Assembly: GCA_028823345.1 (NCBI GenBank)
Contig: JAPKBR010000015.1
Location: 1-64,000 of the forward strand
DNA: 64,000 bases
From: Planctomycetota bacterium
Lineage (GTDB): Bacteria > Planctomycetota > UBA1135 > GCA-002686595
Direction of reading: 5' to 3'
Part shown: piece by piece, positions 1 through 10,135 of the stretch
How the letters are laid out: each line of letters begins with the position of its first letter
Numbering within the stretch: position 1 is the stretch's first letter
Position numbers and translations under genes: made by a program
The notes under the pieces: generated by a model
What the model saw: only the letters and a program-made list of their open reading frames with translations
Told to the model about the DNA's origin: nothing
The model's database searches: none

Positions 1-518
1 GCGGTTACCTCCTGGGCCTTGGCGGCTCGTTGGACCCGAACACGACTGTGTTCTGCGATCCGGCCAACGTCAACAGCACTGGTGGATCGGTTTCCTTGGA
101 CACTTCCACGACCGCCCTACCTGCTGGTGGTACATGGTTGAACGCCACGGGTGGCCCCGACGGCGAGTTTGGTTTCTTGGTTATGTCCGGTTCCATGAGC
201 GAGCCCGGCGTGGCGGTTGCTGACGGCGTCCTCTGCTTGACCGGCCAGATTGGCCGTTACAACAGTGGAGCTGGCGTGAACTTCCCAGGCCGAGACTCCA
301 GCGGTGCCTTTGCTCCCAGCGCCACCGGCGGCAGCAGTGTGTTCTTCACGGCTAACGACAACGGCCCCGGCCCGGGTTTCCCGGGTTTCGCGGTCCCCGC
401 TGAGCTTCCGTTCCCTCCCGGTGGCCTTGTGGCACCCGGCGACGTGTACCACTTCCAATTGTGGTACCGCGATGGAGCCAGTTCGAACTTCTCGGACGGC
501 CTGAGCGTCAGCTTCTGA
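1..518 (+). CDS. C-terminal part of a secreted/extracellular protein, 5' end outside the window
   Basis: Open frame enters from the window edge; Gly/Pro/Ser-rich secreted-type sequence ending FQLWYRDGASSNFSDGLSVSF. Confidence 0.6.
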   Translation, partial: GYLLGLGGSLDPNTTVFCDPANVNSTGGSVSLDTSTTALPAGGTWLNATGGPDGEFGFLVMSGSMSEPGVAVADGVLCLTGQIGRYNSGAGVNFPGRDSSGAFAPSATGGSSVFFTANDNGPGPGFPGFAVPAELPFPPGGLVAPGDVYHFQLWYRDGASSNFSDGLSVSF

Positions 519-578
519 TCGGATACATAGCTGCTTGATTCGGGCTCTAGGGCCCGGATTCAGCAGGATTGCAACAGG

Positions 579-613
579 CGCGGGGGCGTCGGCCAAGAGC
601 CGACGCCCCCGCG
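579..613. terminator. GC-rich perfect hairpin downstream of the first CDS
   Basis: CGCGGGGGCGTCGGC-CAAGA-GCCGACGCCCCCGCG inverted repeat; no T-run follows. Confidence 0.6.
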
Positions 614-739
614 GCTTGTGTTGTGGGTTTGGGTGGGCGTGGACCCTGCTTGTCTGAAGGCACGGTGTCCCGGATGCCCCTGCGCTAGGTAGGATCCTTG
701 CCCCAAAGCCGGGATCGGGCCCGGTTGGGAGATTTCAGC

Positions 740-1918
740 ATGAAAATTCACGAATATCAAGCGAAGCAACTGCTCGCCAAGCATGGCCTCAGCGTGCCCT
801 CTGGGCATGTCTGTACTACGGTGGAAGAGGCGGTTCAAGCCTACGAGTCCTTGCCCACAGACCTCTGTGTCGTCAAGGCACAGATCCACGCGGGCGGCCG
901 CGGAAAGGGGGGCGGCGTCAAATTGGTTCGCAGCGCGGATGAAGCGCGCGAGGCGGCGACCAGCATCCTGGGCATGAACCTCAAGACACACCAGACCGGG
1001 CCGGAAGGCCAACTGGTGCGAACCCTATGGGTGGAAGCTGGTTCCGACATCGCCAAGGAGTACTACATCGGTATCGCCATTGACCGTGAGTTGTCCATGC
1101 CTGTGATGATGGCCTCCAGCGAAGGGGGCATGGAAATCGAGCAGGTGGCAGACGAGTCCCCTGATAAAATTCTCAAGGCACCGTTTTCCCCCAGCACCGG
1201 CTTGCAGCGTGAAGATGCTGAGCGGTTGGCTGCGGGCATTGGGCTCCCCAGTGAACTCGTGGGTCAGGCCGCGGACTATCTGGTGGGTTTGGCCGAGGTC
1301 TTTTGCCAACTGGATTGCTCCCTGGCCGAGATCAACCCCTTGGTGAACACCACGGACGGAAAGGTCCTTGCCCTGGACGCCAAGATCAATTTCGACCCCA
1401 ACGCGCTTTTCCGGCACGCAGAGATCGAAGAGTTGCGGGACTTGCACGAGGAAGACCCGGCGGAAATCCAAGCCAGCAAATACGACCTGTCCTACATCAC
1501 CCTGGACGGAAACATTGGTTGCATGGTCAACGGTGCAGGACTTGCCATGTCCACCATGGACGTGATTCAGCTTTACGGCAGCGAACCCGCCAACTTCTTG
1601 GATGTGGGGGGCGGAGCTACCGCCGAGAAGGTCACCGAGGCCTTCAAGATTATTCTCTCCGATGACAAGGTCAAAGGGGTCCTGGTCAACATCTTTGGGG
1701 GCATCATGCGCTGCGACGTGATTGCGAACGGGGTGGTCGAAGCAGTCAAGCAAGTCCAGCTGAGCGTGCCCCTCGTGGTGCGCCTTGAAGGCACCAATGT
1801 CCAAAAAGGGCGCGAGATTCTTGAGGGGTCCGGCCTCCCGATCATCACCGCCACCGATCTCGATGATGCAGCCGAAAAGGTCTGCGCAGCAGTCAAAAAA
1901 GCAGGAGCCAAGTCATGA
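740..1918 (+). CDS. sucC: Succinyl-CoA synthetase (ADP-forming) beta subunit
   Basis: [17 protein letters not shown]..., [25 protein letters not shown]; directly followed by sucD. Confidence 0.97.
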   Translation: MKIHEYQAKQLLAKHGLSVPSGHVCTTVEEAVQAYESLPTDLCVVKAQIHAGGRGKGGGVKLVRSADEAREAATSILGMNLKTHQTGPEGQLVRTLWVEAGSDIAKEYYIGIAIDRELSMPVMMASSEGGMEIEQVADESPDKILKAPFSPSTGLQREDAERLAAGIGLPSELVGQAADYLVGLAEVFCQLDCSLAEINPLVNTTDGKVLALDAKINFDPNALFRHAEIEELRDLHEEDPAEIQASKYDLSYITLDGNIGCMVNGAGLAMSTMDVIQLYGSEPANFLDVGGGATAEKVTEAFKIILSDDKVKGVLVNIFGGIMRCDVIANGVVEAVKQVQLSVPLVVRLEGTNVQKGREILEGSGLPIITATDLDDAAEKVCAAVKKAGAKS

Positions 1919-2814
1919 GTATTTTCGTCAACCAAGACACCAAGGTCATTTGCCAGGGCTTTACCGGCAAGACCGGGACCTTTCACTCGGAACAAGCCAT
2001 TGAGTACGGCACCCAGATGGTGGGGGGCGTGAACCCCAGGAAAGCGGGCCAAGAGCATCTGGGCTTGCCCGTGTTCGGCAGCGTGGCCGAAGCCCGTAAA
2101 ACCACCGGTGCCAACGCCAGTGTGATCTATGTGCCGCCACCCTTTGCGGCTGGGGCGATCATCGAAGCGATCGAGGCTGAGATGCCCCTGGTCTGTGCGA
2201 TCACCGAAGGCATTCCGGTGCTGGACATGGTGCGCGTGCGGGAAGCTCTTGTGGGCTCCAAGACCCGGCTGATCGGACCCAACTGTCCCGGCGTGATTAC
2301 CCCTGGCGAGTGCAAGATCGGCATCATGCCCGGTTACATTCACCGACCCGGTCGCGTGGGCGTGATCAGTCGCTCGGGCACCTTGACCTACGAGGCCGTG
2401 TGGCAGTTGACCAGCCGTGGCATCGGCCAGTCCACTTGCATTGGCATTGGTGGCGACCCGGTCAACGGCACGGACTTCATTGATTGCCTGAGGGCATTCC
2501 AGGAGGACGCGGCCACGGACGCCATGATCATGATTGGCGAGATCGGTGGCTCGGCGGAAGAAGCCGCCGCGGACTTCATCAAGGCTCACGTGACCAAGCC
2601 GGTGGTGAGCTTCATTGCCGGACGCACGGCTCCTCCCGGCAAACGCATGGGACACGCGGGTGCAATCATCGCTGGCGGCAAGGGTACAGCCCAGGAAAAG
2701 GTCCGGGCCCTTGAGGCAGCGGGTGCGGTGGTCAGTGAAAGCCCTGCGAAATTGGGCGAGCTGATGGAGAAAAGCCTTGCTGACGCAGGCTTGCTTGAAG
2801 GCTGCAAAGCCTGA
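1915..2814 (+). CDS. sucD: Succinyl-CoA synthetase alpha subunit
   Basis: [61 protein letters not shown]; overlaps the sucC stop. Confidence 0.97.
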   Translation: MSIFVNQDTKVICQGFTGKTGTFHSEQAIEYGTQMVGGVNPRKAGQEHLGLPVFGSVAEARKTTGANASVIYVPPPFAAGAIIEAIEAEMPLVCAITEGIPVLDMVRVREALVGSKTRLIGPNCPGVITPGECKIGIMPGYIHRPGRVGVISRSGTLTYEAVWQLTSRGIGQSTCIGIGGDPVNGTDFIDCLRAFQEDAATDAMIMIGEIGGSAEEAAADFIKAHVTKPVVSFIAGRTAPPGKRMGHAGAIIAGGKGTAQEKVRALEAAGAVVSESPAKLGELMEKSLADAGLLEGCKA

Positions 2815-2839
2815 GCCTGAACCTCTTCGAGTCACTGCT

Positions 2840-2874
2840 TTTGCCCTTTTCGCCCTTCCGGTGGAAAGGGCAAA
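2840..2874. terminator. Hairpin between convergent sucD and the sulfatase gene
   Basis: TTTGCCCTTT...AAAGGGCAAA 10-bp stem between two converging stop codons. Confidence 0.6.
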
Positions 2875-2904
2875 GTCATGGGTAGGGGACTCGCGGTCGG
2901 GCCT

Positions 2905-4422
2905 CTATTCCTTGTTCACAATCGGCAGGGTCAGTTCCCCATCCACCGCGGGCTGCCCAAGGGCCTCCGAGATTCCCACCCAAACCCACCGGTAGCTGGG
3001 ATCTTCGTCGCTGCCCTCGTCCCCGTCGCCGCCCCCGTAACCAAGGGCCCCGAGGGCGCCTCCCACGTTCACGTCATCAGGTGCTCCATAGGGTTCGGTC
3101 ACCCAGGGTTTGCCCTGGGCCAGGGCACTGAGGAGTCGGTGGGCGATCTTGGGTCTGGTGGCGAGCAGGTTGATCTCTTCCCCGCGGTCCGCAGCCAGGT
3201 TGAAGAGCTCGGAATCGGTGGGCTGGTGGGGGCGCCAGTAGAGCTTCCAGGGGTATTCCACCCAGACGAATTGGAAGGCCGCGTCGGGGCGGCGGCGCAC
3301 CATGGCGGCATTGCCGTCATAGCCGTTGATTTGGTCCGCATAGGCCGGGCGGGGCGCGGATTCGGTGCCTTCCCAAAGGGGGGCGAGGTCGAGTCCGTCG
3401 ATGCCCTCCGGGGTGGGCAGCCCGAGAATGGTGCTCAGGGTGGGCAAGAGGTCCACCGTGCGCACCAGTTGGGTCACTCGCTTGAGCTTCGGTACACCCG
3501 GTCCCGCGAGGATCAAGGGCACGTGAATCTGCTCTGTGTAAAGCATGCGGTGTGCGGGCCAGCCATGGCGCGCCATGCCGTCATCGAGGCCTTCTCCGTG
3601 GTCGCTGGTCAGGGCCACGAGGAGGCCAGCTTCTCCCGCCATGGGCCGCAATTTTTCCAGCAGTCGCCCGATTTGTTGATCGAGGTATTCGACCTCCCGG
3701 GCGTACAAACGGATCGGGTGATAGGCGCCGGTTACATCCTGGGGAATGCCCGCCATGAATTGTTCGGGCGGGGTGAGGGTTGGGTCATGGGGATCCCAAA
3801 GGTGGACCCAGAGCATGAATGGCCCGTCGCTTTCCTGGGCCCATGCGAGGGCGCGGTTCACGGTTTCATCGCTGCGGCGCTGCAGGTTTTTCACATCCCA
3901 TGTGGTCTTGCCCGTCTCGTCAATGCGTGCTTCCCCTTCGAAGGAATCAAAGTGGCTGAAGCCCTGGTCTAAGCCGAAGCGCCGGGATACGGGAAAGGCC
4001 GAATGCACCGCAGCCGTGTCCCAGCCCGATTCGGCGCAGAGTTCTGCCAGGGTGACCGCGCTGGGCTGCAAGCGGTCTCCGCCGTTCCCCGCCAACACGC
4101 GCAACCCATGACCGGGGCCGTACTGTCCGGTGAAGATTGAAGCATGGGCCACTGGTGTCACAGCCGAGGACGAAAATGTGTTCTCAAACAAGACCCCCGA
4201 TTGGGCTAGGCCGTCCAGGACAGGGGTGCGGCTGCGCTTGGAGCCATAGCAGGAAAGATAGTCCGCGCGGGTGGTGTCGAGGGTGATCACCAGCAGGCTG
4301 GGGCGCGGGGGATCTTGACTGCAACTGCCGAGCCCAAGGGAGCCGAGGCCGGCCATCAGCACGAGCAGGGGCCGGATCTTGGGGGAGCGTGGCAAAGAGG
4401 GGGTTTGGGTTGGGTGCAACAT
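2905..4422 (-). CDS. Sulfatase-superfamily lipoprotein (alkaline phosphatase fold)
   Basis: Lipobox-like GLGSCSQ; PSLLVITLDTTRADYLSCYG, HASIFTGQYG, TSDHGEGL metal-binding motif. Confidence 0.85.
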   Translation of the reverse strand: MLHPTQTPSLPRSPKIRPLLVLMAGLGSLGLGSCSQDPPRPSLLVITLDTTRADYLSCYGSKRSRTPVLDGLAQSGVLFENTFSSSAVTPVAHASIFTGQYGPGHGLRVLAGNGGDRLQPSAVTLAELCAESGWDTAAVHSAFPVSRRFGLDQGFSHFDSFEGEARIDETGKTTWDVKNLQRRSDETVNRALAWAQESDGPFMLWVHLWDPHDPTLTPPEQFMAGIPQDVTGAYHPIRLYAREVEYLDQQIGRLLEKLRPMAGEAGLLVALTSDHGEGLDDGMARHGWPAHRMLYTEQIHVPLILAGPGVPKLKRVTQLVRTVDLLPTLSTILGLPTPEGIDGLDLAPLWEGTESAPRPAYADQINGYDGNAAMVRRRPDAAFQFVWVEYPWKLYWRPHQPTDSELFNLAADRGEEINLLATRPKIAHRLLSALAQGKPWVTEPYGAPDDVNVGGALGALGYGGGDGDEGSDEDPSYRWVWVGISEALGQPAVDGELTLPIVNKE

Positions 4423-4431
4423 GTCTTGTGT

Positions 4432-6015
4432 TCAGGGACGAGGATAACCCTCTAGGATGAGAAATTGCCCCGGGCCGTACTGTTTTGGCTCGAGGCCAAT
4501 CACAGTCACGTGGCTGGGGGCGGGACCTCGCTGGCGTAGGCTGGCGGAATCGATGATCGAAACCCGGGCATAGGTGGGGGACTCCGGTGCGAAGTAATTC
4601 GCCCGGGCGTAGCGATCGTGACCTGGGGAGCGGCGTCCGGGAATCTGGGGAAAGTCCGCCACGTCTCTTCGGGTGAGTCCAAATTGGTCGAAGACTGTGC
4701 GCCTCGAAGCCCAACCAAGGGCGCCAATGGCACCCGCCACCAAGCTTGCATCGGCGGCGGTGTTGCCCGCCACGGCTTCTCCCACGCGCTTCCATTGGCG
4801 GGCCCGGGAGGTCATGTCCTGCCATTGCTGTTGTTCGCTGCGAAAGAGGATCGAGCCGTCGGCAGTCGTGGCATTGAAACGGAAGAAGCAGGTCTCACGC
4901 ACGGATTGGGAAATCAGGTGCAGGTTCCAGGCCGGAGCGAGGTTGCTGGCGGGGAGTAAAACCGCCAGGCCAAGGGCCAGGCGAGCGCGGCTCTTGCTGT
5001 CCTCGGCCAGGGCTTGCAGGCCCTTGGCAAACAGCAGAGCGCCAAAGGGCCAGAGGGGCAAGAGGAACCGGTGAAAACACATGAAGTCGCCGCCCACCAA
5101 GAGGGCATAACCCATGGCGCAGGCAACCACTAAAAACGCCACGAAGGTTGGGCGTTGTAGGGTTCGGCGTCCCATCAGAATGGGCAGCAACAGGGCTCCC
5201 AAAAGTCCAGGGTAGGTCAAGAGGGCGTGCCCCACATAGCGCGCACCCCTTTCGATGACAAAGGGACTCATGCCGATCTTGGCCCGTGCGGTGTTGGGCA
5301 ACCAGTCCCCGTGATAGCCAAGGCGGAAAGCGGTCATCATCAAGAAAGCTAAGAGGGGCAGGCCCGCTGCTAGGCGTGCGGCTCGCGCGAGGCAGGGGTC
5401 CTTGCGCACGTTCCCTAACACCAGGGCGCTGCCCGCCAAAAGGAACACCCACAGGTGCCCGTCGGCTCGCAACAACACCAGGGCGACTCCAGCAAGTCCC
5501 GCACCCAAACCGTCATGGAAATCCACGCGACTGAGCAAGCGACGAAAGATCCACCAAAGGCAAAGCAGGGCGGGCATGCTGCCCATACCTCCCGTGGACC
5601 AAACCGCCAGGGGGACGGCGGCTGCAATGAAGAGCACTCCCCCCAGGCGAGCGGCCACGTGGCTGACCAATTCGTGGGTGATCAAGCGGGTCACGCTGAT
5701 CACGAGGGCTGCGCCACAGAGGGCGCTGATCAAGGGGCCGAAGATTTCGATCGGGGCGCCGAGGGCTTGGATCAGGGCTGTGATCAGGACCCAGCCAAAC
5801 TCGCTGTAGCCCTCCACCGGTGCGCTCTCCCCTGGATTCCAGGCTAGGCCAAAGCCCTCCGCCAGGTTGCGCCCGTAGCGAAACGAAATGTAGGCATCGT
5901 CACAGAGGAACCAAAAGTGGGCCACCAGGGGCAGAAAGATCCCCAGGGCCAAGAGCTGCCAGCCCCAGGGATGGGGAGAGCTTCGGGTGGTGGTTGGTTC
6001 TTGGGGGGGCTGCAT
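4432..6015 (-). CDS. Multi-pass membrane glycosyltransferase-like protein (GT39/ArnT/AftB-like)
   Basis: FLCDDAYISFRYGRNLAEGFGLAWNPGESAPVEGYSEFGWV motif followed by many hydrophobic segments. Confidence 0.7.
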   Translation of the reverse strand: MQPPQEPTTTRSSPHPWGWQLLALGIFLPLVAHFWFLCDDAYISFRYGRNLAEGFGLAWNPGESAPVEGYSEFGWVLITALIQALGAPIEIFGPLISALCGAALVISVTRLITHELVSHVAARLGGVLFIAAAVPLAVWSTGGMGSMPALLCLWWIFRRLLSRVDFHDGLGAGLAGVALVLLRADGHLWVFLLAGSALVLGNVRKDPCLARAARLAAGLPLLAFLMMTAFRLGYHGDWLPNTARAKIGMSPFVIERGARYVGHALLTYPGLLGALLLPILMGRRTLQRPTFVAFLVVACAMGYALLVGGDFMCFHRFLLPLWPFGALLFAKGLQALAEDSKSRARLALGLAVLLPASNLAPAWNLHLISQSVRETCFFRFNATTADGSILFRSEQQQWQDMTSRARQWKRVGEAVAGNTAADASLVAGAIGALGWASRRTVFDQFGLTRRDVADFPQIPGRRSPGHDRYARANYFAPESPTYARVSIIDSASLRQRGPAPSHVTVIGLEPKQYGPGQFLILEGYPRP

Positions 6016-6098
6016 GGGGTGGGGACTCTTCTCTACGGCAGGAATGGGCTTGGGGTTGACCTTCCCTCGTGAGAAACCTCGCTCTGTCTAGGGTTGGG

Positions 6099-6809
6099 TC
6101 AATTGAGGAGGCCTAGAGTCTTGAGTTGCTTCTCTGCCTGAGGTGCCCAGCCGCGGTTGGCGATGGGGCTGGCGGGGGATGGGTGCAGGATGGTGCCGAT
6201 GGGGGGGCCGTCGCTTCCGAGGGCTCGTTTGGCGGCACCCTCCGCCACCCGGCCGATGCCAATCACGGCCCCGGGTTGGAGGGCTTCCACCATGCGCACT
6301 AAGCTCGCGTCGCAGACCGCCTGCAGGGCGGCCCGTTCGTCGGCGGGTAATTTGTCGGGGGTGCGGTTGCGGCCGGACTCTTCCAAAAAGGCCAGGGGAC
6401 ACCAGTTCCAAACAAAGAACCGTTTGGCAAAATCCTCGGGGCTGGCGAAGCGCTCTTGGGCCCAACCCCAAAGTCGGGCGCCGCTGACCTCGCGCCGTTC
6501 GCAGGCAAACCCTTGGATCGGGCGCTTGGGGTGTTGGTCTTGTGGGGGCACGACGGTTGCTTCCACGTCAAGCCAATCCCTGGCGCTGGATACTTCGCCG
6601 AAGGGCACTCCGGTTTGAGCCATACCCCAGGGGCCGGGGTTCATGCCCAGCAAGAGGGCCGGGGGCTTGGTGGACCACATACGCTGGAAGTAGCGCTTGA
6701 GTGGGGCACGGGCATAGATGAGCGGGTTGTAGACCGAGGTTACCGGGGGCGCAAAAGTAAGCGCATCTACCGCGGCGGCCAACTCATCGACCAGAGACAT
6801 GGGATCCAT
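6099..6809 (-). CDS. SMUG1-like uracil-DNA glycosylase family protein
   Basis: LLGMNPGPWGMAQTGVPFGEV, FFVWNWCPLAFLE, HPSPASPIANRGW; start taken at ATG 6809 (an upstream start is possible). Confidence 0.8.
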   Translation of the reverse strand: MDPMSLVDELAAAVDALTFAPPVTSVYNPLIYARAPLKRYFQRMWSTKPPALLLGMNPGPWGMAQTGVPFGEVSSARDWLDVEATVVPPQDQHPKRPIQGFACERREVSGARLWGWAQERFASPEDFAKRFFVWNWCPLAFLEESGRNRTPDKLPADERAALQAVCDASLVRMVEALQPGAVIGIGRVAEGAAKRALGSDGPPIGTILHPSPASPIANRGWAPQAEKQLKTLGLLN

Positions 6810-7322
6810 GGCAGCATGATCCGGGCTGGGGGACCACGATTGCAACCACCCTTGGGGAATCATGAGGGCCCTGGGCCCTGGACCGGAAGGTCCAAGGTCG
6901 TCCCAGCGCCCCTCCGGGGCTCCGGTGTCCAAGGCGGAGGCTTCCCCTCGATGAACGTGGCCTGGGCAGCTTGCAGGCGGGAATCCGTGAGCGCATGAGT
7001 CACCTGGCAGAGAGGGTTCGAGGAGCCCGGCCGCGGAGCTACTGCTGGATTCCGAGCAGGACTTTTCCGGCGGTAGAGCACGCAGCATCAGCGTCCTGAT
7101 CGAAGGCAGCTTGGATACTTCCGTGGTGAGCTCGCTTCTGGAGGACCAGCTTTCCCGATGGGGCTCGGGCTTGCGGGGTGCGGCCCGTTAGGAGGGCCAA
7201 GGCCGCTCGGGGACCTAGGCCAATTGCTCGACCCATTCAGTGCTTTGGGAATCATCGCTGATCCCATGGGCTCCTTGGTTTGGCCCTTGCGCTAGACCTA
7301 CCCAGAAGTCTATTTTGGTAAG

Positions 7323-8120
7323 GTGAACAGCACCCCAGAAACATGGAATAGAGTCCTTACCCAGGACGGATCCCGCACTCTTTTGGATCCCGAAGGCCGT
7401 GCATGCCATGCCTCGGAAGGTGCCTGGGATCAGGCCCTTTTGCGCTATGCGGCCGGGGTGGAAATGGCCAAGCGGGGAGACACGAAGGTGCGCCTCTTGG
7501 ATGTGGGCGTGGGTCTTGGCTTGAACATGGCGGCGGCCTTGGCAGCGGTGGAAGGCGAGGGACGCTCCCTGGAAGTAACGGGCCTAGAGCTACACCTGAA
7601 CCCGTTGCAATTGGCCATTGCTGAACCAGAGCCCCTGGCGAATCCCTGGCACCAGAAAGTCACCGAGGCCCTCGAGCTTTCCCTGGCAGATCCCGAGCTG
7701 GCCGAGGCAGAGGGAGTCCCCCTCGGCGAGCGCAGCCGTCTTTGGTTAAAGGTCGGGGATGCCCGAGAGACTATTTATAGCTTGCCCCCCGAGCGCCGCT
7801 TTGACGCTGTGTTCTTGGATCCCTTTGCTCCCAAGGAGCAGTCGGACCTTTGGGAACCCAATTTCCTGTGCGCGATTGCCGAGCGCATGGATCCTGGCTC
7901 ACGCCTGGCCACCTATTGCGCGGCCAGTGCCATGCGGGCGGATCTCCTGCGCGCGGGCCTTTTGGTCGGTCGTTTGGGGCGCGTGGGTCGGAAAGCCGAG
8001 GGCACCGTGGCGGGTCCGGCCCCGGCGAACTTACCCCCCCTGCCGCCCCGTGCCCTGAGGCGCCTGAAGCAGCGAGCCGCCGATCCTGCGCCGAAGAGTG
8101 CACCTGAGGATTCTAAATAA
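7323..8120 (+). CDS. MnmC-type SAM-dependent methyltransferase-like protein
   Basis: LLDVGVGLGLNMAAALAA SAM motif; FDAVFLDPFAPKEQSDLWEPNFL; TYCAASAMRADLLRAG. Confidence 0.75.
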   Translation: MNSTPETWNRVLTQDGSRTLLDPEGRACHASEGAWDQALLRYAAGVEMAKRGDTKVRLLDVGVGLGLNMAAALAAVEGEGRSLEVTGLELHLNPLQLAIAEPEPLANPWHQKVTEALELSLADPELAEAEGVPLGERSRLWLKVGDARETIYSLPPERRFDAVFLDPFAPKEQSDLWEPNFLCAIAERMDPGSRLATYCAASAMRADLLRAGLLVGRLGRVGRKAEGTVAGPAPANLPPLPPRALRRLKQRAADPAPKSAPEDSK

Positions 8121-8236
8121 GCCTGGGAAGGGTCAGGGACAGGGATTTTGCATTCATCTTGTCTCAATGCCCGGTCGGGTTTCCTATCCTGTAAGACTCC
8201 TAAACGGGCTTTGAGCCCCAATCCACGAGCCCCAGT

Positions 8237-8440
8237 ATGTTGACCCTTCCCTTAGCCGCGCTTGGCCTGCCCGAGTTGTGGCCCATTCTTGCTTTGGTCC
8301 TGCTGTTATTCGGCGGCCGTAAGTTGCCCCAGTTGGCCCGTTCCATGGGCAGCAGCATCACCCAGTTCAAAAAAGGCCTCAAAGAAGAGGTCGTCGACGA
8401 ACCGAAGGAGATCGAAGAGTCCAAGGACGAGGCCGAGTGA
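8237..8440 (+). CDS. tatA: Sec-independent (Tat) translocase TatA/E-type subunit
   Basis: LPELWPILALVLLLFGGRKLPQLARSMGSSITQFKKGLKEE, 67 aa. Confidence 0.9.
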   Translation: MLTLPLAALGLPELWPILALVLLLFGGRKLPQLARSMGSSITQFKKGLKEEVVDEPKEIEESKDEAE

Positions 8441-8538
8441 GCGCGGCTCCTTGAGCGCCGCGTCCATCTGGTCGGGGCAATCCAGAACCAGTGTCCCGAA
8501 GATTGGGGCGCGACCAGGTTTTTGCAAGCACCCGATTT

Positions 8539-9144
8539 ATGACTGTTCCAACCCCCGCGATCAGTGGTGTGCTGCTTTGCGGCGGCGCCAGTCAGCGCAT
8601 GGGCTGTGACAAGGCCCTCTTGCGGTTGGAGGGGAGCACCCTTTTGGAGCGCGGCGTTGCGACCCTCGGCGCTATGGCCGGGGAAGTTCTGATCGCGTCT
8701 GGGGCTCAATCGAGGTACTCCGAGTTTGGCTTGCGGGAGGTGCTCGATGTGGAACCGGATCAGGGACCCAGCGCGGGAATCCTGGCGGGCTTGGCGGCCG
8801 CTGCGGAAGAGCGCGTGTTATTCGTGGCGGTGGACTTGCCTTTCCTCGATGACTGTCCCTTGTCCGAGTTGGTGCAATTGGCCCTGGCCGAAGACGCGGA
8901 TGTGGCGGTTCTTGACGATGGCCGGGAGCGGCCGCCTTTGGTGCTCTGTGTTCATCGTCGGGTGCGCGAAGCGTTCGAGCAGAGTTATGCTGCAGGCACC
9001 CGACGCATCATTGATTTGATTGCTCCCCATTCCGTCGTCCGGCTCAAAGTGGAGCCCAAGCATGCGGTCAATTGGAACCGACCCCAGGACTTAGCATCGG
9101 GTGTGCACCTGGAATCAGGGGCTCACCGGGAGGAATCCGCATGA
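8539..9144 (+). CDS. mobA: Molybdenum cofactor guanylyltransferase-like NTP transferase
   Basis: GVLLCGGASQRMGCDKALLRLEG, DQGPSAGILAGL, VAVDLPFL. Confidence 0.85.
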   Translation: MTVPTPAISGVLLCGGASQRMGCDKALLRLEGSTLLERGVATLGAMAGEVLIASGAQSRYSEFGLREVLDVEPDQGPSAGILAGLAAAAEERVLFVAVDLPFLDDCPLSELVQLALAEDADVAVLDDGRERPPLVLCVHRRVREAFEQSYAAGTRRIIDLIAPHSVVRLKVEPKHAVNWNRPQDLASGVHLESGAHREESA

Positions 9145-10127
9145 GTACGTCCAGTACCCTCCTGGAATTCGTCGCGCCCATTGAACCGGACCTGCTCGCC
9201 ATGGGAGAAACCCTGGCGCAGGAGTTGGTCACGGACGATCCGTCCGTGGCTGAAATGGTCGAGCACTTGAGCCGCTTTCAAGGCAAGCAACTTCGGGCGA
9301 GCTTGCTCTTGCTGGTGGCACGGGCCAGCGGCAATGGGTCTCCTGAGATGCCCGTAGTGGCGGCTGTGGTCGAGCTGATTCACCTGGCGACCCTCGTCCA
9401 TGACGATGTGCTCGACGGCGCGGAGATCCGTCGGCGCTTGCCCAGTCTCAACACCACCTGGGACAATCAAATCGCAGTGCTGCTGGGGGATTGGCTGTAT
9501 TCGCGGGCTTTTGCCCGGTCCACTCGCTTGACCCATCCATTGGCGAGTCAGCTCTTGGCTACAACCACCCAGGCGATCTGCGTGGGCGAGATCCGCCAGG
9601 CCTTGGGTCGTCATCGTTTTGATGCCAGCCCCGCGGAATACGAGCGCATCGCCATGGCCAAGACCGGGGTGCTCTATGGGGCCGCTGCAGAACTTGGCGT
9701 GTGCTACGGGCGATTGGATCAAGAAGTCCTTGGCCGCGAAATGCGTTTGATGGGCCAGGAGTTGGGGCTTGCCTTCCAGATCGCAGATGACTTGCTCGAC
9801 ATCGAGGGCGAAGAAGCGGTGGTGGGTAAAAGCGTTGGCACAGACATCGCCGATGGCAAGGTCACCCTTCCGGTGCTTCACGCCTGGCGCTCTGCAGATC
9901 CTGAGGGTCGTGCAGCGATCGAAGCGGCCTATCTCGATACCGATTGCGCTGACAGGCGCAGTGCTCTGCGCGAGGCTTGTGATTTAGTCAAAGGCTGCGA
10001 GCAAGCCCGCGCGCGGGCGGACGAACTGATTGCTTCCGCCCAACGCCGCCTCTTGCATCTTCCGGCCAACGAAATGCGTCTATCCCTCGAGCGAGTGCTC
10101 GAATTTACCCTGGAACGTCGATCCTAA
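9141..10127 (+). CDS. Polyprenyl (octaprenyl-type) diphosphate synthase
   Basis: LVHDDVLDGAEIRRRLPS (first Asp-rich motif), QIADDLLDIEGE (second Asp-rich motif); ATG overlaps mobA stop. Confidence 0.92.
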   Translation: MSTSSTLLEFVAPIEPDLLAMGETLAQELVTDDPSVAEMVEHLSRFQGKQLRASLLLLVARASGNGSPEMPVVAAVVELIHLATLVHDDVLDGAEIRRRLPSLNTTWDNQIAVLLGDWLYSRAFARSTRLTHPLASQLLATTTQAICVGEIRQALGRHRFDASPAEYERIAMAKTGVLYGAAAELGVCYGRLDQEVLGREMRLMGQELGLAFQIADDLLDIEGEEAVVGKSVGTDIADGKVTLPVLHAWRSADPEGRAAIEAAYLDTDCADRRSALREACDLVKGCEQARARADELIASAQRRLLHLPANEMRLSLERVLEFTLERRS

Positions 10128-10135
10128 ATTTGCCC

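Noticed and set aside
1025-2835. Long minus-strand ORFs (259 and 420 aa) opposite sucC/sucD
   Set aside because: Shadow frames of GC-rich coding DNA; low-complexity His/Arg-rich translations and clear genes on the other strand.
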